Shown here: in pieces, positions 48,641 through 56,633 of the stretch
Layout of the letters: every line of letters begins with the position of its first letter
How positions within the stretch are numbered: position 1 is the stretch's first letter
Assembly (NCBI GenBank): GCA_963734815.1
Contig: CAVTIH010000003.1
Location: forward strand, 186,001-250,000
Reading direction: 5' to 3'
DNA length: 64,000 bases
From: Palsa-744 sp963734815
GTDB lineage: Bacteria > Actinomycetota > Thermoleophilia > Solirubrobacterales > Solirubrobacteraceae
Made by a program: the position numbers and the translations under genes
Notes under the pieces: model-generated
Told to the model about the DNA's origin: nothing
Databases searched by the model: none
The model's input: the letters and a program-made list of their open reading frames with translations, nothing else

Positions 48641-50260
48641 CTACACAGTAATGGTGCCGTAGCCCAGGATCACCTCGCCGCCGTACAGACAGGCGATCTG
48701 CCCCGGTGCGGCGCGGGTGATCGGTTCGTGAAGCTCCACCTCGACACCCTCGTGCCGGCCCGGTCCCGGATCGTAGACAAGCCGGCAAGGGTGCAGCCGC
48801 CCGTGCGAGCGGACGCGCACGCCATCGACCCGCGCGCCGGGCTGGCGCAGCGTCACGTCACGGACGGGGAACGTGCGGGTCATCAGCGCCGCACGTGGAC
48901 CAACCGTGACGGTGTTGGCGAGCGGGTCGGTGCTCAGCACGAAGAGCGGCTCGGAACCACCGGGCAGGCCGAGACCGTGACGCTGGCCGACGGTGAAGGC
49001 GTGCGCGCCACGATGGGAGCCCAGCCGACGACCGTCGAGGTCAAGGATGCTTCCCCCGTCCGCGCCCACGACCCCATTTGCACTCCGGCCGGCGGCGGCC
49101 TCGTCCATGCCGGAGTCGTTCGCCCTGCCGGCGGTGGCCTTGTCCATGCCGGAGTCGTTCGCCGTGCCAGCGTCGTTCGCCGTACCGGCGTCGTTCGCTG
49201 CCCCATGCCGAGCGAGGAACCGCGGCAGCGAAGTTCCCGCCAGGAAGCAGAGGTCCTGCGAGTCGGGCTTGTGCGCCACCGAGAGCCCCTCGCGCTCGGC
49301 GATCTCGCGTACTTCGGGCTTGGTGAGACTCCCCAACGGAAACGACAACCGCGCGAGCGAGGCGGGATCGAGCCCGGCGAGCGCGTAGCTCTGGTCCTTG
49401 AGCCGGTCGGCCGCGATCCGCAACAGCGGGAGGGGCAGGTCGGTGGGGTGGGTGGGCTCCTCAAAATGCACGCGCGCGTAGTGGCCGGTGACGAGGCGCA
49501 CGGCCCCCAGCCGCGTGGCGAGCTCGAGCATCGCATCGAGGCGCACCGAGCCGTTGCAGCGGATACAGGGGTTGGGCGTGATCCCCTGCGCGTAGCCCTC
49601 CAGCCAGCCCTCAACCACGCCGGCGCGGAACTCCTCGCGCAGGTCGATCGAGAGGTGGGGCAGGCCCCGGGCGTGCGCGAGCGCGCGGGCGACGCGGACG
49701 GCCTGCGCGGAGCAGCAGGAGCGCTCGCCATCGTTCTCGGCGTCCGCCCACAGCTCCAGGGTCACGCACACCACCTCCTCTCCCCCGCGCGCGGTTAGCA
49801 GCGCGGCGACCGCGGAGTCCACGCCGCCGCTCATCGCCACCAAGGAGCGCAAGCCACTGGCGGGCGGCGGCGCGAGTGCGGCGCGCGCGCGCGCCGCGGC
49901 CCCGAGCGCGCGGTGCAGCGCGTCGGCGGCGAGCTCGGCGGCGTGGCGCTTGGCGGGGTGCAGCCCCCCCAGCTCGGCGGAGATCTCCTCCACGCCGACC
50001 CGCGCGGCGGCCAGCAGTGGCACGCCGCGCACGAGTGCGACCGTGGCCGAGCCGGCGGCGAGCGCCGCGCCGCAGCCGGAGGCGTCGAAGCCGGCGTCAG
50101 CGATCGTGCCGTCAGGGCTCGCGGCGTCGAGCGCGAGGGAGATGCGCACGAGATCGCCGCACGCGGCTCCACCGGCAGCGCCGGTGTACGCGTCGTCGGG
50201 CGTGTGCCCGCGCCCACGCGGGCTCTCCAGATGCGCGGCGAAGAGCGTCTCGGTGGTCAC
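48641..50260 (-). CDS. mnmA: IscU-like scaffold fused to tRNA 2-thiouridylase MnmA
   Basis: A 539-residue fusion. Residues 1-125 resemble the IscU/NifU-N Fe-S scaffold: AACGDLVRISL (Cys34, Asp36) and DASGCGAALAAGSATV (Cys63). The later helix HPAKRHAAELAADAL keeps His106 but has Ala where the third Cys should be. Residues 138 to the end are MnmA: P-loop AMSGGVDSAVAALL, NPCIRCN with the first catalytic Cys (235), SQDLCFLAG with the second Cys, and FTVGQRHGLGLPGG. MnmA adds sulphur to U34 of tRNA Lys/Glu/Gln. A tandem-repeat insert of about 45 residues (NDAGT/MDEAAAG-like) lies between RFLARHGA and GGSILDLDGR. GTG at 50260. The scaffold domain may deliver sulphur or Fe-S to MnmA. Confidence 0.85.
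   Translation of the reverse strand: MTTETLFAAHLESPRGRGHTPDDAYTGAAGGAACGDLVRISLALDAASPDGTIADAGFDASGCGAALAAGSATVALVRGVPLLAAARVGVEEISAELGGLHPAKRHAAELAADALHRALGAAARARAALAPPPASGLRSLVAMSGGVDSAVAALLTARGGEEVVCVTLELWADAENDGERSCCSAQAVRVARALAHARGLPHLSIDLREEFRAGVVEGWLEGYAQGITPNPCIRCNGSVRLDAMLELATRLGAVRLVTGHYARVHFEEPTHPTDLPLPLLRIAADRLKDQSYALAGLDPASLARLSFPLGSLTKPEVREIAEREGLSVAHKPDSQDLCFLAGTSLPRFLARHGAANDAGTANDAGTANDSGMDKATAGRANDSGMDEAAAGRSANGVVGADGGSILDLDGRRLGSHRGAHAFTVGQRHGLGLPGGSEPLFVLSTDPLANTVTVGPRAALMTRTFPVRDVTLRQPGARVDGVRVRSHGRLHPCRLVYDPGPGRHEGVEVELHEPITRAAPGQIACLYGGEVILGYGTITV
49088..49201 (-). repeat. Tandem repeats inside the mnmA fusion gene
   Basis: Two 39-bp units (49088-49126 and 49127-49165, differing at a few bases) are followed by two 18-bp units (49166-49183, 49184-49201), all multiples of three. 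They encode Asn/Asp/Gly/Ala-rich repeats (NDSGMDEAAAGR and NDAGTA types) in a surface loop of MnmA. It is similar in style to the repeats in the kinase gene at 34069-34140. Confidence 0.85.
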
Positions 50261-50295
50261 GCTGCCGAGTTTAGGCGGCCACCGAGCACAGACAC

Positions 50296-50320
50296 CCGGC
50301 CGAAGCCGGAGACACTCGCC
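50296..50320 (-). repeat. Third copy of the REP-like unit
   Basis: On the minus strand this reads GGCGAGTGTCTCCGGCTTCG, matching the start of the two tandem 27-bp units at 34150-34202. It lies in the 68-bp gap between the mnmA fusion and the thioredoxin-fold gene. Confidence 0.55.
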
Positions 50321-50328
50321 TGCGACCC

Positions 50329-51333
50329 CTACCCTTTGGCTTCGGCGATCGCCTGTTCGAGCGCGAATGCGTCGGTGAGCCCGGTAATCGTCGTGACCTC
50401 GCGCTTGGGGTTGATGATCAGCAGCGTCGGGGTCTGGTAGACCTGGACTTCGCGCGTGATCGAGCCGAACGAGTTGACCTGGCCGGCGAGCGCGAGGTGC
50501 GCCGCGACGTGGTGGCGGAGCTTGTGGGCGACTTCGGTGGTGCCGATCGCCGTGGCGTCGTCGTCGTAGGAGTTGGGGTTGAGGAACAGCAGCAGCACGG
50601 TCTTGCCCTGGTGCAGCTCGGCGGCGATCTTCGCCGGGGTGGCGGGCTGCAGATCGGACTTCATCCTGGCAACGAGGATGCCTTCCGCGTGTGCGACCTT
50701 CGCCTTCAGCCCAAGCGCTGGATCGATCGCTTCGACCAGATCGACAACGGCGTTCAGATGCAGCGCTTCGGTGAGGTGGTGAAGTGTGAGCGCGGCGGTC
50801 GCGGCCGTGGCGGCCGTTGAGTGTGACCCGTGCGTCTGCGTGTGGGGCCGTGCGGTGACGGATCCGTGTGGGTGGGTGTGCGCGGTCGCGGCAACATGAT
50901 GCGGGTGCGAGGTCACGGCCGCGTGGTGCGTGGACGCGGCGGAAGTGGTCTTCGAGGTGTGCGTCTTGGCGCTGGATCCGGCGGAAGCGGAAGTGGTCGA
51001 TCCGTGCGTTTCCCCAGCGTGCTTTTCCTCGTACGTGACGCCCCGTTCCTCCTCGGGCCCGGCTTCGTGAGCCCGTTTGATGTCCCGTGTCAGGCCTTCC
51101 AGGCCCGGCACGGGGCCGTGGTAGACGCGGCCGGAGCCTGCGCCGGACGCGGAAGCGTGCGTGGCGACATGGCTCGCGGAGCTGCCGGCCGAGGAGGCAA
51201 CGCTCGGCGAGGAGGTCCCGCTCGATTCCGTCCCGGTGGAGCGGTGCAGCACCATGAACCACGCGACAACCAGCATCGCGAGCGCGAGCAGAGCCACCAG
51301 AGCTATCTGGAAAGGGCGCGAGATCTGAGCCAT
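50329..51333 (-). CDS. Membrane-anchored thioredoxin-fold protein without CXXC
   Basis: A 334-residue protein with a short start (MAQISRPFQ), a transmembrane helix (IALVALLALAMLVVAWFMVL), and a long His/Ser/Thr/Ala-rich extracytoplasmic linker (about residues 32-205, with many HTH and HPH runs). A C-terminal thioredoxin-like domain follows, with GKTVLLLFLNPNSYDDDATA in place of the WCxxC motif and the cis-Pro loop YQTPTLLIINPK. There are no cysteines in the active region, so it is not a redox enzyme. The His-rich linker could bind metal ions. ATG at 51333 opens the helix; an upstream ATG at 51351 (MPKLEL) is possible. Confidence 0.6.
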   Translation of the reverse strand: MAQISRPFQIALVALLALAMLVVAWFMVLHRSTGTESSGTSSPSVASSAGSSASHVATHASASGAGSGRVYHGPVPGLEGLTRDIKRAHEAGPEEERGVTYEEKHAGETHGSTTSASAGSSAKTHTSKTTSAASTHHAAVTSHPHHVAATAHTHPHGSVTARPHTQTHGSHSTAATAATAALTLHHLTEALHLNAVVDLVEAIDPALGLKAKVAHAEGILVARMKSDLQPATPAKIAAELHQGKTVLLLFLNPNSYDDDATAIGTTEVAHKLRHHVAAHLALAGQVNSFGSITREVQVYQTPTLLIINPKREVTTITGLTDAFALEQAIAEAKG

Positions 51334-51430
51334 CAACTCCAACTTCGGCATCCGCGCCGCGCGAGTTGAGCCCCAAATTGTGCCTTGGACGGTGCCCATC
51401 GTTCTCAACCCGCCCTCAGAGGCGGCCGCC

Positions 51431-52831
51431 CTATAGATCGTGCAAGCCGCGCAACACCGCGTGGACCACGGTCTCCGCGGGGAGCTGCTCCTGTGTGCGG
51501 GCTTGCGTGTCCTTGAGCGTTGTTTCCCCCACGCCCGCGTCGGAGCTCTCCTCGCCGCCGACGATCGCCACGTAGCGGGCGCCGAGGCGCTCGGCGTGGC
51601 TGAGCTGGTTCTTCAGCGAGCGTCCGGCGAGCTCCATCTGCGCGGTGAGGCCCGCACCGCGGGCTTCGTGCAGGACTTTGAAGGCGACCCTGGTGACCGT
51701 GCCGGCAGGTGGGTGAGCTTCCCCTTGTGGCCCCTCCCTCCCCCCGGTTTTTTTGATGGGGGCTTGCCCGCCCCACCCGCCCAGAGCCTTGTCCCCATTC
51801 TCAACCGCGATGTAGAGGTCGATCGCCGCGGGCGCCTCCGCGGACGCGTTGCCAGCCAGCAGCATCCGCTCGACCCCCGCGGCCCAACCCATGCCCGGGG
51901 TTGGGAGGCCGGGGGTGGATGGGCCGGGGGTGGGTGGGCCCTTAATCATCTCCACCAGCCCGTCGTAGCGGCCGCCACCGCCCACGCCGCTCTGCGCGCC
52001 GAGCGCGTCCGAGGTCAGCTCGAACACCGTACGGGTGTAGTAGTCGAGACCGCGCACCAGCGTCGGGTCGATCTCGTACGCGATGCCCGCCTCGTCGAGC
52101 AGGGCCATCACCTCGGTGAAGTGGGCCGTGTCGTCGGGGCTGAGATAGGCGAGTAGCTGGGGGGCCGTTGCCATCGTTGCGCGGGTGCCGGGGTGCTCGG
52201 AGTCAAACGCGCGCAGGGGGTTGAGGTCGATCCGCTCGCGCACCTCGGGGGCAAGGTCCCCGGCGTGGGCGCGCAGGTGGGCCTGCAGCTGCTCGCGGTA
52301 GCGCTCGCGGGCCTCTGGGCCGCCGAGGCTCGAGAGGCGTAGGCGCACCTCCCTGACGCCGATCTCGTCCAGCAGCGTGCTCAGCAGCACGATCGACTCG
52401 GCGTCGACGGCGGGCTCCTCGGAGCCGAGCGCCTCCGCGCCGACCTGCCAGAACTGGCGCTGGCGTCCCGCCTGGGCGCGCTCATAGCGGAAGAAGCTCG
52501 ACAGGTACCACAGCTTCACCGGCTGGCGCAGCTTGTGCATACCGTGCTCCACATAGGCCCGGCACACAGGGGCCGTGCCCTCGGGGCGCAGCGTCAGCGA
52601 ACGGTTGGAGCCGTCGGTGAAGGTGTACATCTCCTTCTGCACGATGTCGGTCGAGGCGCCCACGCCGCGGGCGAACAGCTCGGTCGCCTCGAACGTCGGC
52701 GTCTCGATCCGCTCGTACCCCGCCCCCTCCAGCAGCGCCCGGGCGCGGGCCTCGATGCGGGCGCGCGCACTCGCCTGCTCGCCCAGCACGTCGTGGGTGC
52801 CACGGGGGGTCTTCAGCTTCGGGGCGCTCAC
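51431..52831 (-). CDS. hisS: Histidine-tRNA ligase
   Basis: A 466-residue class II synthetase: LKTPRGTHDVLGEQ start, motif 2 SSFFRYERAQAGRQRQFWQVG, the His-specific LVRGLDYYTRTVFE, then a C-terminal anticodon domain with QMELAGRSLKNQLSHAERLG. Two variable stretches are unusual: a Pro/Gly/Thr repeat (PTPGPSTPGLPTPG) before MGWAAGVERMLLAG, and an insert with GGWGGQAPIKKTGGREGPQG just after the ALGG turn, containing a run of seven A on the coding strand. GTG at 52831 overlaps the MBL gene stop. Confidence 0.94.
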   Translation of the reverse strand: MSAPKLKTPRGTHDVLGEQASARARIEARARALLEGAGYERIETPTFEATELFARGVGASTDIVQKEMYTFTDGSNRSLTLRPEGTAPVCRAYVEHGMHKLRQPVKLWYLSSFFRYERAQAGRQRQFWQVGAEALGSEEPAVDAESIVLLSTLLDEIGVREVRLRLSSLGGPEARERYREQLQAHLRAHAGDLAPEVRERIDLNPLRAFDSEHPGTRATMATAPQLLAYLSPDDTAHFTEVMALLDEAGIAYEIDPTLVRGLDYYTRTVFELTSDALGAQSGVGGGGRYDGLVEMIKGPPTPGPSTPGLPTPGMGWAAGVERMLLAGNASAEAPAAIDLYIAVENGDKALGGWGGQAPIKKTGGREGPQGEAHPPAGTVTRVAFKVLHEARGAGLTAQMELAGRSLKNQLSHAERLGARYVAIVGGEESSDAGVGETTLKDTQARTQEQLPAETVVHAVLRGLHDL

Positions 52832-53565
52832 CGGCGGGACGGTTCGCCAGCTGCTGCGGGCGCCGGCGTGGCATTCGCGGTCGCGGTGCGGAGCTCGGCC
52901 AGGAACGGGTTGGTCTGTAGCTCGCTGCCCAGGGTGGTGACGCCCAGATGGCCGGGGTAGACGACTGCATCGGGCGGGAATCGCTCGATCAGCGTTCCGA
53001 TCGACTGCTCCAGCGTGCTCCAGTCGCCGCCCGGCAGGTCCACGCGGCCGACCGAGCCCTGGAAGAGCACGTCGCCCGAGAGCAGCACCGGGGCCTGCGC
53101 GGGCACCTCGTCGGCCTCGGCGAGGGCGGTGGGGGTCAGCGCGTACGTCACGTGCCCAGGGCTGTGGCCCGGCGTGAAGAGCACCTCGATGTCGAAGCCC
53201 GCCAGCTGCAAGCGCTCGCCGCCCGCAACCGTGTGCTCCGGCTCCCAGCTCTCGAATGGGCCGAAGCCGGGTGGCGTCCACGCCATGATGTTGCTCAGCA
53301 GCGGTCGCTCGATCTCCGGGCAGTACACCGGGGCGCCGGTTGCGCGCGCGACGGGGGCCACGGCGCCGATGTGGTCGAAGTGGCAGTGGGTGATCAGAAT
53401 CGCCTCGATCTCCACGCCCAGCGCGTGGGCGGCCGCCAGCAGCCGCTCGTGCTCTTCGCCGGGGTCGATCATCAGCGCGCGACCGCTCGCGCGGTGCGGG
53501 GTGGCGATGTAGGCGTTCTCCTGGACGGGCCCGACCGTGAACATCCGCACGTCGGGGGGGCTCAC
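52828..53565 (-). CDS. MBL-fold hydrolase (glyoxalase II-like)
   Basis: A 245-residue metallo-beta-lactamase-fold enzyme. It has THCHFDHIGAV (two His and Asp for zinc), FTPGHSPGHVTY (His), LLSGDVLFQGSVGRVDLPGG (Asp) and VYPGHLGVTTLGSE (last His), matching hydroxyacylglutathione hydrolase-type proteins. In actinobacteria this group is often of unknown substrate and lies next to hisS, as here. GTG at 53565 overlaps the small membrane protein's stop by four bases. The last ~25 residues are Ala/Pro-rich. Confidence 0.88.
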   Translation of the reverse strand: MSPPDVRMFTVGPVQENAYIATPHRASGRALMIDPGEEHERLLAAAHALGVEIEAILITHCHFDHIGAVAPVARATGAPVYCPEIERPLLSNIMAWTPPGFGPFESWEPEHTVAGGERLQLAGFDIEVLFTPGHSPGHVTYALTPTALAEADEVPAQAPVLLSGDVLFQGSVGRVDLPGGDWSTLEQSIGTLIERFPPDAVVYPGHLGVTTLGSELQTNPFLAELRTATANATPAPAAAGEPSRR

Positions 53566-53963
53566 TGCGCTTCCGCCTTCGCCTTCGCCTCGGCCTTCGC
53601 CCTAGCCTTCGCGTTCGCTTTCTGACGCTGGCGGCGTTTGTACATCCACACGTCGGTGTAGTAGCTGATCGGGACGTAGAAGAGGAGCACGATCGGGAAC
53701 AGCGCGATCGCCTCGCTGGAGTTCTTCAACACCACGATGCCGATCAGCAGCATCAGGATCGCGGCCAGCATCGCGCGGACGATCGCGCCCCTCCAGGTGG
53801 GCGGGCGGTCGAGCCGGTTCAGCTGTTGCTTGCGTGCTTTGGACTTCTCGCGGGCCGTCCCTTTGCGCTCCTCGGCGGTTGGGGCGCGCCCGGTGCGCCC
53901 ACGCGACTCCACCATCCCCGCCGCGTTGCCCCGGTGCTTGGTCTTGCGCTTGGTCTGTGCCAT
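53562..53963 (-). CDS. Small two-span membrane protein with basic ends
   Basis: A 133-residue protein with a Lys/Arg-rich N-terminus (residues 1-58), two hydrophobic spans (AMLAAILMLLIGIVVLKN and AIALFPIVLLFYVPISYYT), and a C-terminal repeat of Ala/Lys/Glu (AKARAKAEAKAKAEA). Both ends should be cytoplasmic and may contact nucleic acid or membrane phosphate. It resembles small conserved proteins of this class found beside hisS; the function is unknown. It overlaps the MBL gene and follows ftcD closely. Confidence 0.6.
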   Translation of the reverse strand: MAQTKRKTKHRGNAAGMVESRGRTGRAPTAEERKGTAREKSKARKQQLNRLDRPPTWRGAIVRAMLAAILMLLIGIVVLKNSSEAIALFPIVLLFYVPISYYTDVWMYKRRQRQKANAKARAKAEAKAKAEAQ

Positions 53964-53967
53964 CCCG

Positions 53968-54858
53968 CTACAAGCCTAGTGCCTTCTCGATCGTGTGGCG
54001 CGCGGGGTCGAAGCCGGGCATCGACACGTCCGCCGGGAAGCCCTCCAGCGCCGCCGCGGGGGCGAGGCCGACGAGCTCGGCGCAGGCGATGACGGCGTGT
54101 GCGTGCACCGCCTCCACCACGGTGCGCAGCGGTACCTCAGTGGGGCGCTCGATGTTGAACGACACCTGCGGGGTGGGTGGGGCGGGCGGGTTCCTGTTCA
54201 CCGCCACCCCGATCGCGCGCACACCCGGCAGTCCCTCGGCGCCGCCCTCGCGGATCAGGCCCGCGATCCGGCGCGCGTCAGCGACCGTGGCGGGGGGCAT
54301 CAGCTCGAGGTTGAAGGCGACAAGCGGTGGGCGCGCGCCCACCAGCGTTGCGCCTGCGGTCGGGTGCGGGGCGGGGGGACCGAAGTCGGGGGACAGCTCT
54401 CCCTTCAGCATCCGCTCAGCGAGTGCCCTCACGCCGCCGCGACGCAGCTCCGCGCGCGTGCGCCCTCCCCCCAGCTCTCCGTACAGGAACACCGGAACCC
54501 CGAGCGCCCCGATCAGATCAGCCGCGACCAGCGCCTCCGCGCACGCCGCCCCCCGCAGCGCCGGATCCACGTACACAAGCGGCACGACATCCACCGCCCC
54601 CACGTGTGGGTGCTGACCACGCCCGTCGCCGACGTCGACGCGCTGCATCGCCTCTGCCGTGCCGACCGCCAGCGCGTCCGCCAGCGAACCGGGGCGGCCC
54701 GCGAGCGTGAACACCGCGCGGTGGTGGTCCGCATCGCGGTGCACGTCCAGCAGCCGCGTCTCACCGCCGGCGGTGAAGGCCGCGGCGATCACCTCCACCG
54801 CCGCGGGGTTGCGACCTTCGGAGACGTTGGGAACCGACATCAGGGGGGCGGTGGTCAT
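53968..54858 (-). CDS. Glutamate formimidoyltransferase-like protein
   Basis: A 296-residue protein with the formiminotransferase N-domain signature VPNVSEGRN, then LLDVHRDADHHRAVFTLAG (active-site His), QRVDVGDGRGQHPHVGAVDV and FLYGELGGGRTRAELRRGG. The C-domain has FGPPAPHPTAGATLVGAR. FtcD-like enzymes move a formimino group from formiminoglutamate to tetrahydrofolate in histidine breakdown. No other hut gene is near, so the true role may be folate-related. ATG at 54858 is chosen. It lacks the cyclodeaminase part of the mammalian enzyme. Confidence 0.82.
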   Translation of the reverse strand: MTTAPLMSVPNVSEGRNPAAVEVIAAAFTAGGETRLLDVHRDADHHRAVFTLAGRPGSLADALAVGTAEAMQRVDVGDGRGQHPHVGAVDVVPLVYVDPALRGAACAEALVAADLIGALGVPVFLYGELGGGRTRAELRRGGVRALAERMLKGELSPDFGPPAPHPTAGATLVGARPPLVAFNLELMPPATVADARRIAGLIREGGAEGLPGVRAIGVAVNRNPPAPPTPQVSFNIERPTEVPLRTVVEAVHAHAVIACAELVGLAPAAALEGFPADVSMPGFDPARHTIEKALGL

Positions 54859-54944
54859 CGAGCTCGCACTCTTACACCCTGAGCGCGCAACCGTTGCTCC
54901 ATCGCACAACCTCGCAAGCATGAGGCCCGCGCCCAACTGCACCG

Positions 54945-55718
54945 TCAGAGCCTGGCGAGCACCAGCCCAGTGGCGAGCAGCACCATCGCCAGCGCGCACG
55001 CGCTGAGAGCGCCCTCCGCCGGGGCGGCAAGGCGGGCGGCGTCGAGCGCCACGACCGTACCGTCCGCGAGACGCTGCTCACCCGTCAGCGACACTGTGCG
55101 CCGGCGCAGCTCGCGCACCGGGGTGGAGAGGCGGCGCTGGGCGAGCGTCAGCATGAAGCAGGCCGCCGCGGCAAGCAGCGGCGCAACTCGCAGCTGCTGC
55201 GAGTTGGCCCAATAGCCGGTCAGCGTTGGGAAGGCGCCCCACGAGGCCGCCAGCCAGAAGGCGGTGTGAAAGCGCCCGCCGAACCACTCGAGGTTGTAGG
55301 CGAGCACGATGAACGTCCCAGCCAGCACGAATGGGATCAGCGTCAGCGAGATCGTCACCGCCCCCACGACGCCGATCGCCACCGCGCCCGCCAGCGAGCT
55401 CACCGCCATCCCCACCAGCACGCCACGCGAGAGGCGCGTGCCGAGCGGCCGGCCGTTGAGCTCGTCGAGCACGTGCGCGCAGACGCCGACGCCGAGCAGG
55501 AACGCGGCGAGCGTCGCCAGCAGCCGCCCGCCGTACAGGTGCGGGGCAACCGCCGCGCCGATCGCGACGTTGGCGAGGTTCCAAGCGGTGTAGGGCGGGT
55601 GCAGCACCGTTACCAGGTCGCGCCACCCGCCTGGGCGAAGCGCGTAGAAGGCGGGGCGGTCCAGGGGCTTGGCAACGCGTTCCGACACGGAGCCGGAGGC
55701 AGATCCCAGCGTGGTCAT
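54945..55718 (-). CDS. UbiA-like membrane prenyltransferase
   Basis: A 257-residue protein with about seven hydrophobic spans. It starts in a short polar tail, then WRDLVTVLHPPYTAWNLANVAIG and FLLGVGVCAHVLDELNGRPLGT, which is in the position of the Asp-rich motif of UbiA enzymes (here Asp-Glu-x-x-Gly). FIVLAYNLEWFGGRFHTAFW follows near the second motif. The Asp-rich motifs are weaker than in classic UbiA or MenA, so the substrate is uncertain. It overlaps the UbiE-like gene by four bases; together they suggest a quinone or isoprenoid-lipid modification step. Confidence 0.6.
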   Translation of the reverse strand: MTTLGSASGSVSERVAKPLDRPAFYALRPGGWRDLVTVLHPPYTAWNLANVAIGAAVAPHLYGGRLLATLAAFLLGVGVCAHVLDELNGRPLGTRLSRGVLVGMAVSSLAGAVAIGVVGAVTISLTLIPFVLAGTFIVLAYNLEWFGGRFHTAFWLAASWGAFPTLTGYWANSQQLRVAPLLAAAACFMLTLAQRRLSTPVRELRRRTVSLTGEQRLADGTVVALDAARLAAPAEGALSACALAMVLLATGLVLARL

Positions 55719-56509
55719 GTTCCTCGCGCCCCCTCTGGTGGCGCGGCGTCGGCATCCCGCGATGCAGCGCCCCGTGTGCCCCACATCACGAGTCCCCCGC
55801 CAAGGCTCATACGCCGCGCCTGGACACCCTCGATGCCGGCCTCGCGCCACAGCTGCACGACCCGCTCCGGCGGGAAGCGCTCGTAGAAGTCGGGGATGCT
55901 GTGCGCGAGGAAGGTTCCCGTCGCCGCCCACTCGCGCGAGAAGAGACGCCCGAGCACGGGCAGGCCGACGTGCGTGTACAGCCGCCACGCTGCCCGCCAC
56001 AGCCGGCGGGGCGGCACCGCGAACTCGAGCATCGCGATCCGACCTCCCGGGCGCACCACCCGCGCGAGCTCGGCGAGCGTAGCGGCAGGGTCCTCGACGT
56101 AGCGCAGCAGATAGGTGAACGTCAGGTGGTCGAACTCCTCCTCGGCGAACGGCAGCCGCTCCGCCTCACCCTCCACCAGCGTGACGCGCGCCGCGAGTGC
56201 CGGGTCGCGTGCCAGCCGCGTACGGGCGCCGGCCAGCATCCCCGCGCTCTGGTCGAGCCCGACCACCGTGCAGCCGTAGCGACGCACCAGCTCCTGCGCG
56301 ACCATCCCGGTGCCGGTCGCGACGTCGAGCACGCGCTCCTGCGGTGCGGCGTCGATCGCCGCCACCATCGCCCGCCGCCAGCGCGGGTCTTGGCCGAAGC
56401 TCAGCAGCGTCGCGACGCGATCGTAGTTGCGCCCCAGCGGCGCGAACAGCTCACGCGCGTGGGGTTTGCGGCCCAGCCGGCGCTGCGCGGCCCACTCGCT
56501 TGCACTCAT
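55715..56509 (-). CDS. UbiE/MenG-like SAM methyltransferase
   Basis: A 264-residue class I methyltransferase: GRNYDRVATLLSFGQDPRWR (UbiE-type start), SAM-binding VLDVATGTGMVAQELVRRYG, VEGEAERLPFAEEEFDHLTF and RVVRPGGRIAMLEFAVP. In the UbiE/MenG family it would methylate demethylmenaquinone in the last step of menaquinone synthesis. The classic NDxMS motif is replaced by NYDRVATLLS, so the substrate could be another ring. ATG at 56509 (MSASEW) is chosen. It overlaps the UbiA-like gene, supporting a linked pathway. Confidence 0.78.
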   Translation of the reverse strand: MSASEWAAQRRLGRKPHARELFAPLGRNYDRVATLLSFGQDPRWRRAMVAAIDAAPQERVLDVATGTGMVAQELVRRYGCTVVGLDQSAGMLAGARTRLARDPALAARVTLVEGEAERLPFAEEEFDHLTFTYLLRYVEDPAATLAELARVVRPGGRIAMLEFAVPPRRLWRAAWRLYTHVGLPVLGRLFSREWAATGTFLAHSIPDFYERFPPERVVQLWREAGIEGVQARRMSLGGGLVMWGTRGAASRDADAAPPEGARGT

Positions 56510-56633
56510 TGGCAAAGGCTACAGCGCCTGGCGCACACGGACTCTCCTCAGCGCCATGCTCCCGTGGTCATTGATCGGCGCCAAACAAGCGCCCGGATAG
56601 CCACTCTCGGCCGCCCGAGCGCCGCATCTGCAG

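Noticed and set aside
49088..49201. CRISPR array or variable-number locus outside genes
   Set aside because: Units are contiguous, in frame and inside the mnmA fusion.
48641..51376. One 911-codon open frame through the mnmA fusion and the gene before it
   Set aside because: Only the part from GTG at 50260 has domain content; upstream the frame is Arg/His-rich and overlaps the better thioredoxin-fold gene.
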